Positions 17,123 to 25,212 of a DNA stretch of 56,384 nucleotides are shown here, piece by piece. Both the position numbers and the translations under genes were made by a program. The notes below the pieces were generated by a model. It had not been told where the DNA came from. It saw only the letters and a list, made by a program, of their open reading frames with translations, and did not search any database. The DNA comes from CAYOHG01 sp964465125 (lineage in GTDB: Bacteria > Planctomycetota > Phycisphaerae > UBA1845 > Fen-1342), in assembly GCA_964465125.1 (NCBI GenBank), contig CAYXIO010000023.1:1-56384 (forward strand), written 5' to 3'. Positions within the stretch are counted from its first letter, which is position 1. Each line of letters opens with the position of its first letter.

Positions 17123-18022
17123 ATGAAGTCCGCAACGATTCACTTGATCGGGATTCAGGCCGGTGGCGGCGCGGGTGTCCGCGGAGCCCAGGACGGTCCG
17201 TATGTCCTGCGGAAAAAAGGGCTTGTCGCCATGCTCGAAACGCGCGGCGCCGCGGTCATCGACTTGGGTGACGTACCCGGAGTCCATGAGACCCGCTTCG
17301 CCTCCAGCCCGCCCGGAGTTGCCCGCAACCTTCGCAACATCCTTCAGGTCAATCGGCACTCGCACGCCTGCATTCTGGGTGCACGACGGAGCCTGCCGGA
17401 CGCGTTCGTGCTCGTCATCGGTGGAGACCACAGCCTGGCGATCGGGACGCTGGCGGGGTTGGCGGATTCCTGCGAGCGGCTGGGCCTGCTGTGGGTCGAT
17501 GCCCATGCCGACTTCAACACGCCCGCGTCGAGCCCGTCGGGGAATCTCCACGGCATGAGCCTGGCGGTGGCCTGCGGCTACGGGCTCAACGACCTCGTGC
17601 ACATCCCGCGCCGCGTGCCCATGATTCGTGCCGAAGACGTCTTCCTGCTCGGTCCACGCGACGTCGACCCCGGCGAGCGAGCCAACCTCGATGAGTCCGG
17701 GGTGCGTTGCCACTCGACGGCGGAATGGCGCGCCGCAGGCGTCGTCGCCACGGCCTTGGACGCGTGCCGTCAGCTCGCGCAGCGCTGCGATCACATCCAT
17801 TTGAGCTTCGACATTGACGTGCTCGACCCGGGCGACGGGCTCGCCACCGGCACCCCTGTAGCCGACGGATTGGGCTTCGCGGAAGGGCTGGAACTGCTCG
17901 CCGCGCTTCGGCAGACCGGTGCGGTCGTCTCAGCCGAATTCGTCGAGTACAACCCGCGGCTCGACGCGAACGGCCAGACCGCACAGCGCACGCTGCGGCT
18001 GATCGCGGAACTGCTGGGCTGA
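17123..18022 (+). CDS. rocF: Arginase
   Basis: Arginase hydrolyses L-arginine to ornithine and urea using a dinuclear manganese centre. The 299-residue length matches the family. Metal-binding motifs are clear: GGDHS (H103), VDAHADFNTP (D126, H128, D130) and SFDIDVLDP (D230, D232). The arginase-specific SGNLHGMSLA, LGPRDVDPGE and GTPV...GL...EG segments, and FVEYNP with E275, set it apart from agmatinase or formiminoglutamase. I use the ATG at 17123 because it begins the conserved IHLIGIQAGGG strand; an earlier in-frame ATG at 17075 adds an unlikely basic leader. It diverges from the acyl-CoA dehydrogenase operon and has no ornithine-pathway neighbour here. Confidence 0.92.
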   Translation: MKSATIHLIGIQAGGGAGVRGAQDGPYVLRKKGLVAMLETRGAAVIDLGDVPGVHETRFASSPPGVARNLRNILQVNRHSHACILGARRSLPDAFVLVIGGDHSLAIGTLAGLADSCERLGLLWVDAHADFNTPASSPSGNLHGMSLAVACGYGLNDLVHIPRRVPMIRAEDVFLLGPRDVDPGERANLDESGVRCHSTAEWRAAGVVATALDACRQLAQRCDHIHLSFDIDVLDPGDGLATGTPVADGLGFAEGLELLAALRQTGAVVSAEFVEYNPRLDANGQTAQRTLRLIAELLG

Positions 18023-18064
18023 GGCGCGTCGGTGGACGACGCCGCGGGCGACACGCACGGCGAA

Positions 18065-19327
18065 TCAGCTCCGCCCGAGTTCAAGCGCCATGGCGCGCTT
18101 GCGATCGCGCAGGTAGAGGCGTGTGCCAACCAGCGTGGGCGAGGTCCACGAGACGTTTTCGAGGAGCTGTTGCTTCGCCAGCACCTTGCAGCCTTCGGGC
18201 GAGAGCCTGAGCAGCGCGAGCTGGCCGTCCTGATCGAGCACGATCGCCTTGCCGTCCGCCGCGATCGTAGTCGCCTTCGGAAACGCGCGCTCGCCCCAGA
18301 CCAGCTTCCCGGTCTCGAGATCGAGGCCGAAATACACGAAGCCGCCGAACGAGCCGCTCGCCCCGTAGACGTGGTTGTCGATGCAGACGACGTTGTTGTG
18401 GTGAAGCTGAACGCGGCGCGTGTGCCAGAGTTCCTCGACCTTGGTCTGGTCGCCCGCGCGCGTGAGCCGCAGGCCCCGCGCGCCGCCGCCATACGCCGAG
18501 GAGATGAACAGGATGTCCTTCCCGTTCCAACACGGCGTGGCGATGTTGGCGTCGTACTCGGTGAGATGTTCGTGCCGCCAGTAGAGCGCGCCGTTGTCGG
18601 GATTCAACCCGACCACCTCCTTGCCCAGGAAGCAGACCAGTTGATCCTGTCCGGCCAGGTTGATCAACAGCGGAGTCGAGTGCGTCAGCGCGAAATCCTG
18701 CGCGGTCCACACCAGCTCACCCGTCTTCTGATCGAATGCCGCGAGAGACTTGCCCGGCCCTCCGCCGATGGGCAGGATGATCGTGTGCTTCCAGGCGGTC
18801 GGGCTCGAGGCGTAGCCCCGGCCGAAGGGCTCCAGTCCGAAGTCCTTGGTGAGATCGCGCGTCCAGAGCACCTTCCCGTCGGCGGCGTTGAGGCAGGTCA
18901 GAACGCACGTCACGCCGACCGTGAAGAGCCGCCCGTCCACCAGCAACGGCGTGGCGTGCGGCCCGGGGCCGAACTCCATCGCCATCTCCTTGAGCAGCGG
19001 GGCCGCGTACGCGGTCTCCCAGCGCGTCGCGCCGCTGGCTGCGTCGAGGGCGACGACGGCCTCGTTCTCGTCGCGCCGCACCATCGTGTAGGCATTCGCG
19101 CCGTCAACGATGATGGAGGAGTAGCCGTCGCCGAGCTCACGCTCCCAGATCACCTTCGAGCCTGCTTCGGGCCAGCTCTCGGCCAGGCCGGTCGAATCGG
19201 CCCGGAAGTCGCGCTGCGGACCGCCGAACTGCGTCCACTGCGCCTGGCTCGTTCCGGCGCCGAGCCCCGCCGCGACGGGCGCCAGAATCATCGGAACTCG
19301 GACCCAAGCGGCCAAGGTGAGAGGCAT
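18065..19327 (-). CDS. Secreted PQQ-like beta-propeller protein
   Basis: A 420-residue exported protein with PQQ-like propeller blades. A signal peptide covers about residues 1-28 (start MPLTLAAWVR, end GTSQAQ). The body repeats a pattern of G-X-V-X-A-L/C-D/N-A-X-X-G-X-X-X-W, as in VVALDAASGATRWE, LTCLNAADGKVLWT, LAAFDQKTGELVW and VGLNPDNGALYWR. Typical PQQ-dehydrogenase active-site segments are absent, so a scaffold or assembly role (like BamB) or an unknown oxidoreductase is possible. The ATG at 19325-19327 has AAAGGA about nine bases upstream. The gene lies 166 bases after the membrane-protein gene in the same direction. Confidence 0.87.
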   Translation of the reverse strand: MPLTLAAWVRVPMILAPVAAGLGAGTSQAQWTQFGGPQRDFRADSTGLAESWPEAGSKVIWERELGDGYSSIIVDGANAYTMVRRDENEAVVALDAASGATRWETAYAAPLLKEMAMEFGPGPHATPLLVDGRLFTVGVTCVLTCLNAADGKVLWTRDLTKDFGLEPFGRGYASSPTAWKHTIILPIGGGPGKSLAAFDQKTGELVWTAQDFALTHSTPLLINLAGQDQLVCFLGKEVVGLNPDNGALYWRHEHLTEYDANIATPCWNGKDILFISSAYGGGARGLRLTRAGDQTKVEELWHTRRVQLHHNNVVCIDNHVYGASGSFGGFVYFGLDLETGKLVWGERAFPKATTIAADGKAIVLDQDGQLALLRLSPEGCKVLAKQQLLENVSWTSPTLVGTRLYLRDRKRAMALELGRS

Positions 19328-19493
19328 GCAGGCGATTCCTTTCGAGCCAACGATCGTCTTGCTCCACCGGCGGAAAGCGAATGAGCGAGAACTCACCCTC
19401 TGGCGCCGCTCGGGGCGGCCCCAGTCAGCCCAGACGGATCCGTCCGCAGCGAACCGTCAGATTCGCAAGCTTGTCGCGCCCGCCGTCCGGGGC

Positions 19494-20366
19494 TTACATC
19501 TGGGCCTCTTCCTCTTCGTCGGCGGCGGTGTGCGTGGTGATGGCCGTCTTTTCGAGGATCTTGTTGAGCCTCGCCCGGATCATCGGCAGGAAGAGCACCT
19601 GCGGAATCCGCCGCAGCTCCTGCTGGCCGGTGGCGTTGTACACGATCAGCGTTCCGGCCATTCCCAGCAACATTTCGAACACGTCGGGGAAGGTCGAGCG
19701 GATGGTCTTGGCGCCGCGGCCGAGCGAGTCGTCCATCTTCCCGAACGAATAGTGCTCGAACTCGTTGTGCGTGATGCGCCACTGGCTGTTCAGCCGGGCC
19801 CAGAAGATCATCAGCAGGTAAGGCACCATCATCACGATGCTCAGACACAGGCCGAGATTGCGGTTGTACTGCACGTTCAGCCCGTCGAACCAGTTGTAGA
19901 CGTTGCCGAAGAGAGTGATGCTCTTCACGTCGCGCAGCCAGAGACCGAGAATCCAGAAGAGCCCGAAGAGCACGACCCAGAAGACGGCCTGGTTGCGGTC
20001 GACGTCCACGCCCAGGGTCAGCACCACCAGCAGGACGATGAAGATGTAGAGCCACCCGAGGGTCTCGAGCAGGCCCGAGTGGGACATCGGCTCGGGCTGG
20101 AGCTCGGCTGTCGCGGCGCCGGTCCCGCCGTTGGCCGCGTCGATCCCGGCGGCGGCCTGGTTGGGCGGCTGCGCGACGCCCTCGGGCGTGGTGGGCGAGG
20201 GCTTGGCGAAGCCGCCCGCGAAGTAGAACAGAAAACCCGCGACGATCATCGGCCAGATGAACAGAAGCTTCGGGTAGCTCACGAAGCGGATTTCATGCAC
20301 ATGCGCGCTCTGGCTGGCATGGGCCGGCTTCGACCCCGGTGAACTACTGGCTGGATTGGTGCTCAT
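19494..20366 (-). CDS. Conserved membrane protein of unknown function
   Basis: A 290-residue integral membrane protein that I do not recognise as a named family. There is a cytosolic or periplasmic N-terminus rich in Ser/Ala, one hydrophobic helix near 35-55 (LLFIWPMIVAGFLFYFAGG), a Pro/Ala/Gly-rich linker, then helices at about 105-125 (LYIFIVLLVVLTLGV), 130-150 (AVFWVVLFGLFWILGLWL) and 180-200 (GLCLSIVMMVPYLLMIFWA). A soluble tail of about 90 residues ends in an acidic EEEE run. The ATG at 20364-20366 begins MSTNPASS; an upstream Arg-rich extension is less likely. It lies between the MCE-protein gene and the PQQ-propeller gene, all one direction, so envelope transport or assembly is possible. 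Confidence 0.8.
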   Translation of the reverse strand: MSTNPASSSPGSKPAHASQSAHVHEIRFVSYPKLLFIWPMIVAGFLFYFAGGFAKPSPTTPEGVAQPPNQAAAGIDAANGGTGAATAELQPEPMSHSGLLETLGWLYIFIVLLVVLTLGVDVDRNQAVFWVVLFGLFWILGLWLRDVKSITLFGNVYNWFDGLNVQYNRNLGLCLSIVMMVPYLLMIFWARLNSQWRITHNEFEHYSFGKMDDSLGRGAKTIRSTFPDVFEMLLGMAGTLIVYNATGQQELRRIPQVLFLPMIRARLNKILEKTAITTHTAADEEEEAQM

Positions 20367-20487
20367 CCCTGGTTTCTCCGCAGGCTCGACCGCGCCGCCG
20401 CCGTCCGCGCGCCCCCGACGCGCCCGGCGGCGCAATGTTCAGAGGGAATTCGACGCAAAGCGTGCACGCTTTGCAAGCGGGCCGCCA

Positions 20488-21555
20488 TTAGAAAGCAATC
20501 TTGATTTTTCCCTTCTGCCACTCCTCGGCGACGATCCCGAATTCCTCGATCGTCTTCGCGAGCCGCTGGAAGGTCAGCACCATGGCCTGGTACAAGCGGT
20601 CGTCGGTCGCGAGCATGCCGAAGGTGCCCTTGCCCTTGCTGATTCCGTCCGAGATGGCGTACATGCTCTCGAACATTTTGGCCGACTTGTCCAGGTTCTC
20701 GATCACCGAGCGCGCGATCGTGTCCACGTTCGTATCCAGCTTCGTCCAGGTGGTCTGGGCGTTGCCGATGAGGGTGCGCGTGTCGGCGGCGACGGCCCGG
20801 AAATCGCCGGCGCCGGCCTTCAGCTCCGCCGCCATGTCCACGCCGTCGGTCGAAATGCGGTGGACGTTCTCGATGATCTCGCGCAGCCGGTTCTGCGCCT
20901 CGGAATCCCCCAGCACCGCGTTCGCGTTCTTGAGCAGTGTATCGAGCCGGGCCAGAGCGCTGGATAGATTGCCCTGGGGCCCGCCGGGCAGGTCGACCGC
21001 GCCGGGTTCGCGGCGCTGCAAGAGCTCGGTCAACTCCTTAAGCGCCGGAGTCAGCGCCGCCGACGCCTCCCCGATCTGGGTCGCGGTGCGATCGAAGGTG
21101 GAGACGATCTCGGGCGGCAGCAGGGACTCGACCATGCCCGCCATCGTGCCTTCGATGCGCTCGCCACTGGCCAGCAGCGGGGCATCGGGCGGACCCGGGA
21201 TGATCTCGATCGGCGGGCGGCCCGCGCCAAGCCCGGGCTCGGTCGTGGTCGCCCGGGTGCCGCGCGACAGTTGAATGCCGCGATCCAGGGCGATTCGCAC
21301 GTTGACTCCCGAGGCGAAATCCCCAGGCTCGGCGAAGCCGACCTCGCGCACCCGGCCGACCATGATGCCGCCGATGGTGGCCGGCGTTCCCGTGCGGATT
21401 CCGGTCGCCATGTTGAATCGCGCGTTGAGGACATACTCGTCGCGGGTCAGGCTGAACGAGCCGTCCTGGCCGAAAAAGACCACCAGCGCCCCGAGCGCCA
21501 TCAGCCCGACCAATACGAATAACCCGACCGTTACGTTGTGCCGCCCCTCATGCAT
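20488..21555 (-). CDS. MCE/MlaD-family lipid transport protein
   Basis: This 355-residue protein is anchored in the inner membrane by one helix (about 9-30, VGLFVLVGLMALGALVVFF) and carries an MCE domain at about 38-120 (GIRTGTPATIGGIMVGRVREV). MCE proteins form rings that carry phospholipids or other hydrophobic molecules between the two membranes. After the domain come long amphipathic helices (about 140-330) of the kind that build a tube or bundle. The partner permease (MlaE), ATPase (MlaF) and outer lipoprotein are not in the window. GGGAG lies seven bases before the ATG at 21553-21555. Downstream are the membrane protein and the propeller protein. Confidence 0.9.
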   Translation of the reverse strand: MHEGRHNVTVGLFVLVGLMALGALVVFFGQDGSFSLTRDEYVLNARFNMATGIRTGTPATIGGIMVGRVREVGFAEPGDFASGVNVRIALDRGIQLSRGTRATTTEPGLGAGRPPIEIIPGPPDAPLLASGERIEGTMAGMVESLLPPEIVSTFDRTATQIGEASAALTPALKELTELLQRREPGAVDLPGGPQGNLSSALARLDTLLKNANAVLGDSEAQNRLREIIENVHRISTDGVDMAAELKAGAGDFRAVAADTRTLIGNAQTTWTKLDTNVDTIARSVIENLDKSAKMFESMYAISDGISKGKGTFGMLATDDRLYQAMVLTFQRLAKTIEEFGIVAEEWQKGKIKIAF

Positions 21556-21660
21556 CGCTTGACTCCCAGCGGGCCTGCCGAACGCCGCTGCGGAAGGCGT
21601 CGGTTGTCGGCCCGTCGGCCCAATACTACACTAACGAGGCCCCAATCAAAGGAGCTTGCC
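21556..21660. promoter_or_regulatory. Divergent region between MCE gene and response-regulator gene
   Basis: A 105-bp divergent gap. A possible plus-strand -10 is TACACT at about 21628-21633, in the only AT-rich stretch. AAAGGAG at 21649-21655 is a strong ribosome-binding site that decides the GTG start at 21661. No operator is recognised. Confidence 0.4.
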
Positions 21661-22044
21661 GTGGCCAACGCCTTACAGGGAAAGATCATCCTGGTCGTCG
21701 ACGACGATCACGATATCCTCACTGCCATCACCACCTCCCTGGTCGACACGAAGGCGACCGTTCACACGGCCATGGACGGCAACACCGCGGTCTCGCTGGC
21801 CGAGAGCAAGTCCCCCGACCTCGTCATCCTGGACATCATGTTGCCGCAGAAGAGCGGCTTCCTGGTGCTCGAGCGGCTGCGTCAGACCCGCGGGAAGGGC
21901 GAGAAGCCGCGCGTCATCATGATCACCGGCAACCAGGGCCGCCGTCACAAGCAGTACGCCGAGGCGCTCGGCGTCGATGCCTACCTGAACAAGCCCTTTC
22001 CGATGGAGCGGCTGCTGGAGCTGACGGAGAACCTGCTCAAGTAG
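21661..22044 (+). CDS. Stand-alone response-regulator receiver domain protein
   Basis: A 127-residue CheY-like receiver with no output domain. The acidic pocket D14-D15-D16, the phosphoacceptor D58 in VILDIMLP, T89 in VIMITG and K111 in NKPF are all in place, so it should be phosphorylated by a histidine kinase. No kinase is in the window. It starts at GTG 21661, five bases after AAAGGAG; an upstream in-frame start would add a basic, low-complexity leader over the promoter. Ten bases after its stop the TIM-barrel protein gene begins, so both are likely co-transcribed. An output through protein-protein contact is inferred. Confidence 0.9.
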   Translation: MANALQGKIILVVDDDHDILTAITTSLVDTKATVHTAMDGNTAVSLAESKSPDLVILDIMLPQKSGFLVLERLRQTRGKGEKPRVIMITGNQGRRHKQYAEALGVDAYLNKPFPMERLLELTENLLK

Positions 22045-22054
22045 GCTCGACCTC

Positions 22055-22837
22055 ATGCCGGCCCGCTGGAATCTCGCCGCCCGACTCGACTCCTACCGGC
22101 GCGACCTGCGCAGCGCCCTCGAAACGGCCCGGGTGCAGCACTATCAGGTCGTGCAGGCCGACACCGTGGACAGCGAGTTGGCTCCGCGCGCGTTCGGCGA
22201 ATCCGCCCGCCGCCACCTCGCGCGTCATCTCATCAACCTGGGCCTGCGGCTGGACTGCCTGACCGTCGACTTCCCCGGAAGCGGACTGTCCGACCCCAAC
22301 CAGGCCGAGCCGAGGCTGAGGCACGTAACCGAGACGCTGAAGCTCTGCCGCGATCTGGGAGTTCCGCGGGCCGCGGTGCGCTTCGGCATTCCGGCCCGCC
22401 TGGACTCCGACCCCCACGCGCTTCGCATGCTGATCGAGCTGGCCGACCGGGCCGACCGCTATGAGGTGGATGTGGCGGTCGATCCGGCCGGTGCGTCGCT
22501 GGGCGATTCGGCGGCGGGCTTGGCGAGCCTGCGCTGCCCGCGGCTGGGCGTGGCGCTGGACAGCGCGGCGCTGGCCGGGTCTGAAGACGCGCCGCGATGG
22601 CCGCAAGCCGCGCCGTTCGTGGTGCAACTGCGGGATGCCCGCCGCGCCGGCAACACCTTGGAGGAAACGGAGTTCGGCGCAGGCGAGGTGCCGTTTTCGC
22701 GGCTGCTGGAGGCGCTGCGCGCGGGCGGCTACAGCGGATCGCTGGCGGTTCGGCGCGATGCCGCCCGGGACGCGGTTGACGCCATGCGTCGTGGTGGCGA
22801 ATATGTGCGGCTCCTGATGGAGCGCTCGCAGGCGTAG
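22055..22837 (+). CDS. Sugar phosphate isomerase/epimerase-like TIM-barrel protein
   Basis: A 260-residue protein of the xylose-isomerase-like TIM-barrel superfamily (AP_endonuc_2). Repeating beta-alpha units are seen, with strands such as LDCLTVDFPGSGLSDP, AAVRFGIPAR, VDVAVDPAG, LGVALDSAAL and FVVQLRDARR. The C-terminal GAGEVPFSRLLEALRAGGYSGSLAV is diagnostic for the family. Members isomerise or epimerise keto sugars, inosose or related compounds at a divalent metal. Several expected Glu/His ligands are hard to place, so catalysis is uncertain. The gene follows the receiver gene by ten bases and precedes a secreted protein gene. Confidence 0.8.
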   Translation: MPARWNLAARLDSYRRDLRSALETARVQHYQVVQADTVDSELAPRAFGESARRHLARHLINLGLRLDCLTVDFPGSGLSDPNQAEPRLRHVTETLKLCRDLGVPRAAVRFGIPARLDSDPHALRMLIELADRADRYEVDVAVDPAGASLGDSAAGLASLRCPRLGVALDSAALAGSEDAPRWPQAAPFVVQLRDARRAGNTLEETEFGAGEVPFSRLLEALRAGGYSGSLAVRRDAARDAVDAMRRGGEYVRLLMERSQA

Positions 22838-22915
22838 GTCGCTTGCGCGCTCCGAATGCGTGTGCGGGCGTCCCGTGCGGGATGCCGGCAAGCCATCCGA
22901 AGCGGAGGGTCGCCC

Positions 22916-23821
22916 GTGCGTGGGTCGATTCAGTTCAGTCGTGTCCTGATCCCGTTCCTTGTCGGCATACTGGCGATAGTCCCATGCACGCTCGAGGCGC
23001 AGACCCCGCCCCAAGACGCGGTCGGCCCCCAGCAGGAAGCCGAAGTTACACCCCAGCCGGCCGCGGCCAAGCTGGAAGGTCCCATGCGGATCGAGAGCTA
23101 CGGCATTCTCGAAACGCGCGTCTCGTTCGGCGGGCAAGCCCCTCCGCCGCGCGCTCCGGCGCCCTCGCTGCGCTTCCAGTTGAAGCTTACGGGCGAGCGG
23201 CTGACGGACCTGATCCGCGTCAGCCCGGTGTTCCTCGACGAGGTCGTCGACGACGCCGGCGGCAAGCTCTATGAGCCCAAGCCCCGCACGGCCGAGGACG
23301 AGACCGAGACCGCGCTGGTCGACGTGGCCACGAATCTTCCGGTGGGCTATTGGCCGCTCTACACCGAGTGCAATGCCGCCGGCCGCAATGCGAAAAGACT
23401 CGCGCGGATGCGCGGCTTCGTGACCGCCGTCTTCGGGCGCGACACGGAAGACATCGCGATCGAGAACCCGATGCAGTACGAGGGTCGCTACCTCGAAGAT
23501 CCGCGCCTGAGCGCGGCCGGGGTGAAGATCAAGGTCCTGAAGTTCGGAGAGGACATCCAGGCCCCGGCGGACGGGAAGACCATCGCGCTGCGCTACGAGG
23601 ACGGCAAGAACAACCTCAAGCTGACCGCGTTCTACGACGACTGGATGAAGCGGATGCCGGCCCGCGGCCGCCCCGCCAAGACCGAGGCCGGAGACGGCTA
23701 CACGCTCTTTTCGGTGCCGCGCGGACAGTTCAGCGAGGACACGACGTTGGTCGTCACGATCTACAAGGACATCAAGATTGAGAAGCTGCCCTTCGACTTC
23801 ACCGACGTCGAGCTGCCTTGA
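22916..23821 (+). CDS. Secreted protein of unknown function
   Basis: A 301-residue exported protein that I cannot place in a family. Residues 1-28 form a signal peptide (hydrophobic VLIPFLVGILAIVPCTL, cleavage near EAQ), followed by a Pro/Gln/Ala-rich linker to about 55. A beta-rich body follows, with segments such as LRFQLKLTGERLTDLIRVS, GVKIKVLKFGED, IALRYEDGKNNLKLTAFYDD and TTLVVTIYKDIKIEKLPFDF, suggesting an immunoglobulin-like or jelly-roll fold. I start it at GTG 22916 because GGAGGG sits seven bases upstream and the signal peptide follows. An ATG at 22856 would give an unlikely leader. It may belong to the operon starting with the receiver gene. Confidence 0.8.
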   Translation: MRGSIQFSRVLIPFLVGILAIVPCTLEAQTPPQDAVGPQQEAEVTPQPAAAKLEGPMRIESYGILETRVSFGGQAPPPRAPAPSLRFQLKLTGERLTDLIRVSPVFLDEVVDDAGGKLYEPKPRTAEDETETALVDVATNLPVGYWPLYTECNAAGRNAKRLARMRGFVTAVFGRDTEDIAIENPMQYEGRYLEDPRLSAAGVKIKVLKFGEDIQAPADGKTIALRYEDGKNNLKLTAFYDDWMKRMPARGRPAKTEAGDGYTLFSVPRGQFSEDTTLVVTIYKDIKIEKLPFDFTDVELP

Positions 23822-23859
23822 TCTGCCGCTGAACCGATTTCGCCCGGCCGGAGCGTGAC

Positions 23860-25206
23860 GTGACTTCTGCCGGGCCTGCGACTCCCGCGGGCGTGCCGCG
23901 CGCCTCTCTTCGGCGTGGCACGCTCGCCGTGCTTTCGGGTAACGGCCTGCTGAACGGCGCTCGGCTGGTCGTGGTGATGCTGCTGGCGAAGTTCTGCAGC
24001 GCCGAGGTGCTGGGGCAGTACAACTACGGACTGGCGCTGTCGGGCCCGGTCGTCCTGTTCTGCGGTCTGGAGCTGCGCGGGGTCTTCGTCGCGGACGCCG
24101 CCGGCCGCTTCCCATTTGCCGCCTACCGCAAGCTGCGTTCGATCGGCCTGGCCGCCGCCGCCGTCATCCTGTCCGGCCTGCTGGCGTGGGAAGGCTCCCC
24201 CGGCAAGAACACCGCGCTCTTCATCCTGCTGTGCGGCGCCGCGGCGGCCCGGCTGGCGCTCTACTGGGCGGAAATCGACTGGGGCGTTTATCAGAAGCAC
24301 GAGCGCCTCGACCTGCTGGGATGGTCTAACGGCTTGCGCGGGATCACAGCCCTCCTGCCGTTTGCGCTGCTGCTGCCGTTGGGCGCCACGCTCGGGCCGG
24401 TCTCGACTTCCGCCAGCGCCTGGAACGCCGCCATCGCGACGTGGGCCCACGCGCTGCTGTGGTGGGGGCTGGCGCTGGTCTACGACCGCCGGAATGCCAG
24501 TCGGCTCGGGACGCCGGGCGCGCCGAGCGATGCTTCGACGCTCTCCCGGCTCGCGTGGCACGCGCTGCCGCTGGGCATCGTCAGCCTGGTGGTCAGCCTG
24601 TGCGAGAATCTGCCGCGGCTCGTGATCGAGGCTCAGCCCGACGGCCGCCGGGCGCTGGGCTACTTCGGCGCGATCGCGACGATCCCCGCCGCCGCCCAGT
24701 TTGTGATCGTGCAGCTCGGGATCGCGTCGAGCCACCGGCTGGCGACCAGCTACCGATCCGATCGTCGCGCGTTTCTGCGGCTCGTTCTCAAGCTGCTGGC
24801 GATCAGCGCCGCCGGCGCCGTGATTCTGCTTGCGCTGGCGGAGCTCTGCGGCGAGTGGCTGCTGCGCGTCGCGTTCCGGCCCGAGTACGCCCAGCACCTC
24901 GCGGCGTTCCGGGTGCTCGCCCTCGCCACCAGCGCGCTGCTGTGCTCGAGCATTCTCGGCTTTGTGGCGACGCAAATGGGCATCTTCAGGCTTCAGGTCG
25001 CGGCGCAGATGGCCGTGCTGATCGCGACCGCGAGCTGCGCGTTTACGCTCATCCCGGGCGATCCCATCAACGGCGCCGCCTGGACGGCGCTGGCTCGCGG
25101 CACCGTCCAGGCGATTCTGTATCTGGCCTGCGTGATCTACGGAATCACCCGGCCCGTCGCGTCGAAGTCCGCGCCGGCCGAGGCCCCGTTCCCTGACGAG
25201 ACCTGA
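23860..25206 (+). CDS. Polysaccharide flippase-like membrane protein (Wzx/MATE-like fold)
   Basis: A 448-residue integral membrane protein with about 12 predicted helices. It resembles lipid-linked oligosaccharide flippases (polysaccharide_synt family): VLSGNGLLNGARLVVVMLLAKFCSAEVLGQYNYGLAL near the N-terminus is the typical first-helix pattern, with a paired LGIVSLVVSLCENLPRLVIE midway, followed by ALGYFGAIATIPAAAQFVI. Such proteins move lipid-linked glycans across the inner membrane. No polysaccharide gene cluster surrounds it; the GT4 and GT9 genes are 20 kb away. GTG at 23860 is used as start, 38 bases after the preceding stop. Function is inferred from topology and motif similarity. Confidence 0.82.
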   Translation: MTSAGPATPAGVPRASLRRGTLAVLSGNGLLNGARLVVVMLLAKFCSAEVLGQYNYGLALSGPVVLFCGLELRGVFVADAAGRFPFAAYRKLRSIGLAAAAVILSGLLAWEGSPGKNTALFILLCGAAAARLALYWAEIDWGVYQKHERLDLLGWSNGLRGITALLPFALLLPLGATLGPVSTSASAWNAAIATWAHALLWWGLALVYDRRNASRLGTPGAPSDASTLSRLAWHALPLGIVSLVVSLCENLPRLVIEAQPDGRRALGYFGAIATIPAAAQFVIVQLGIASSHRLATSYRSDRRAFLRLVLKLLAISAAGAVILLALAELCGEWLLRVAFRPEYAQHLAAFRVLALATSALLCSSILGFVATQMGIFRLQVAAQMAVLIATASCAFTLIPGDPINGAAWTALARGTVQAILYLACVIYGITRPVASKSAPAEAPFPDET

Positions 25207-25212
25207 CCCCGC

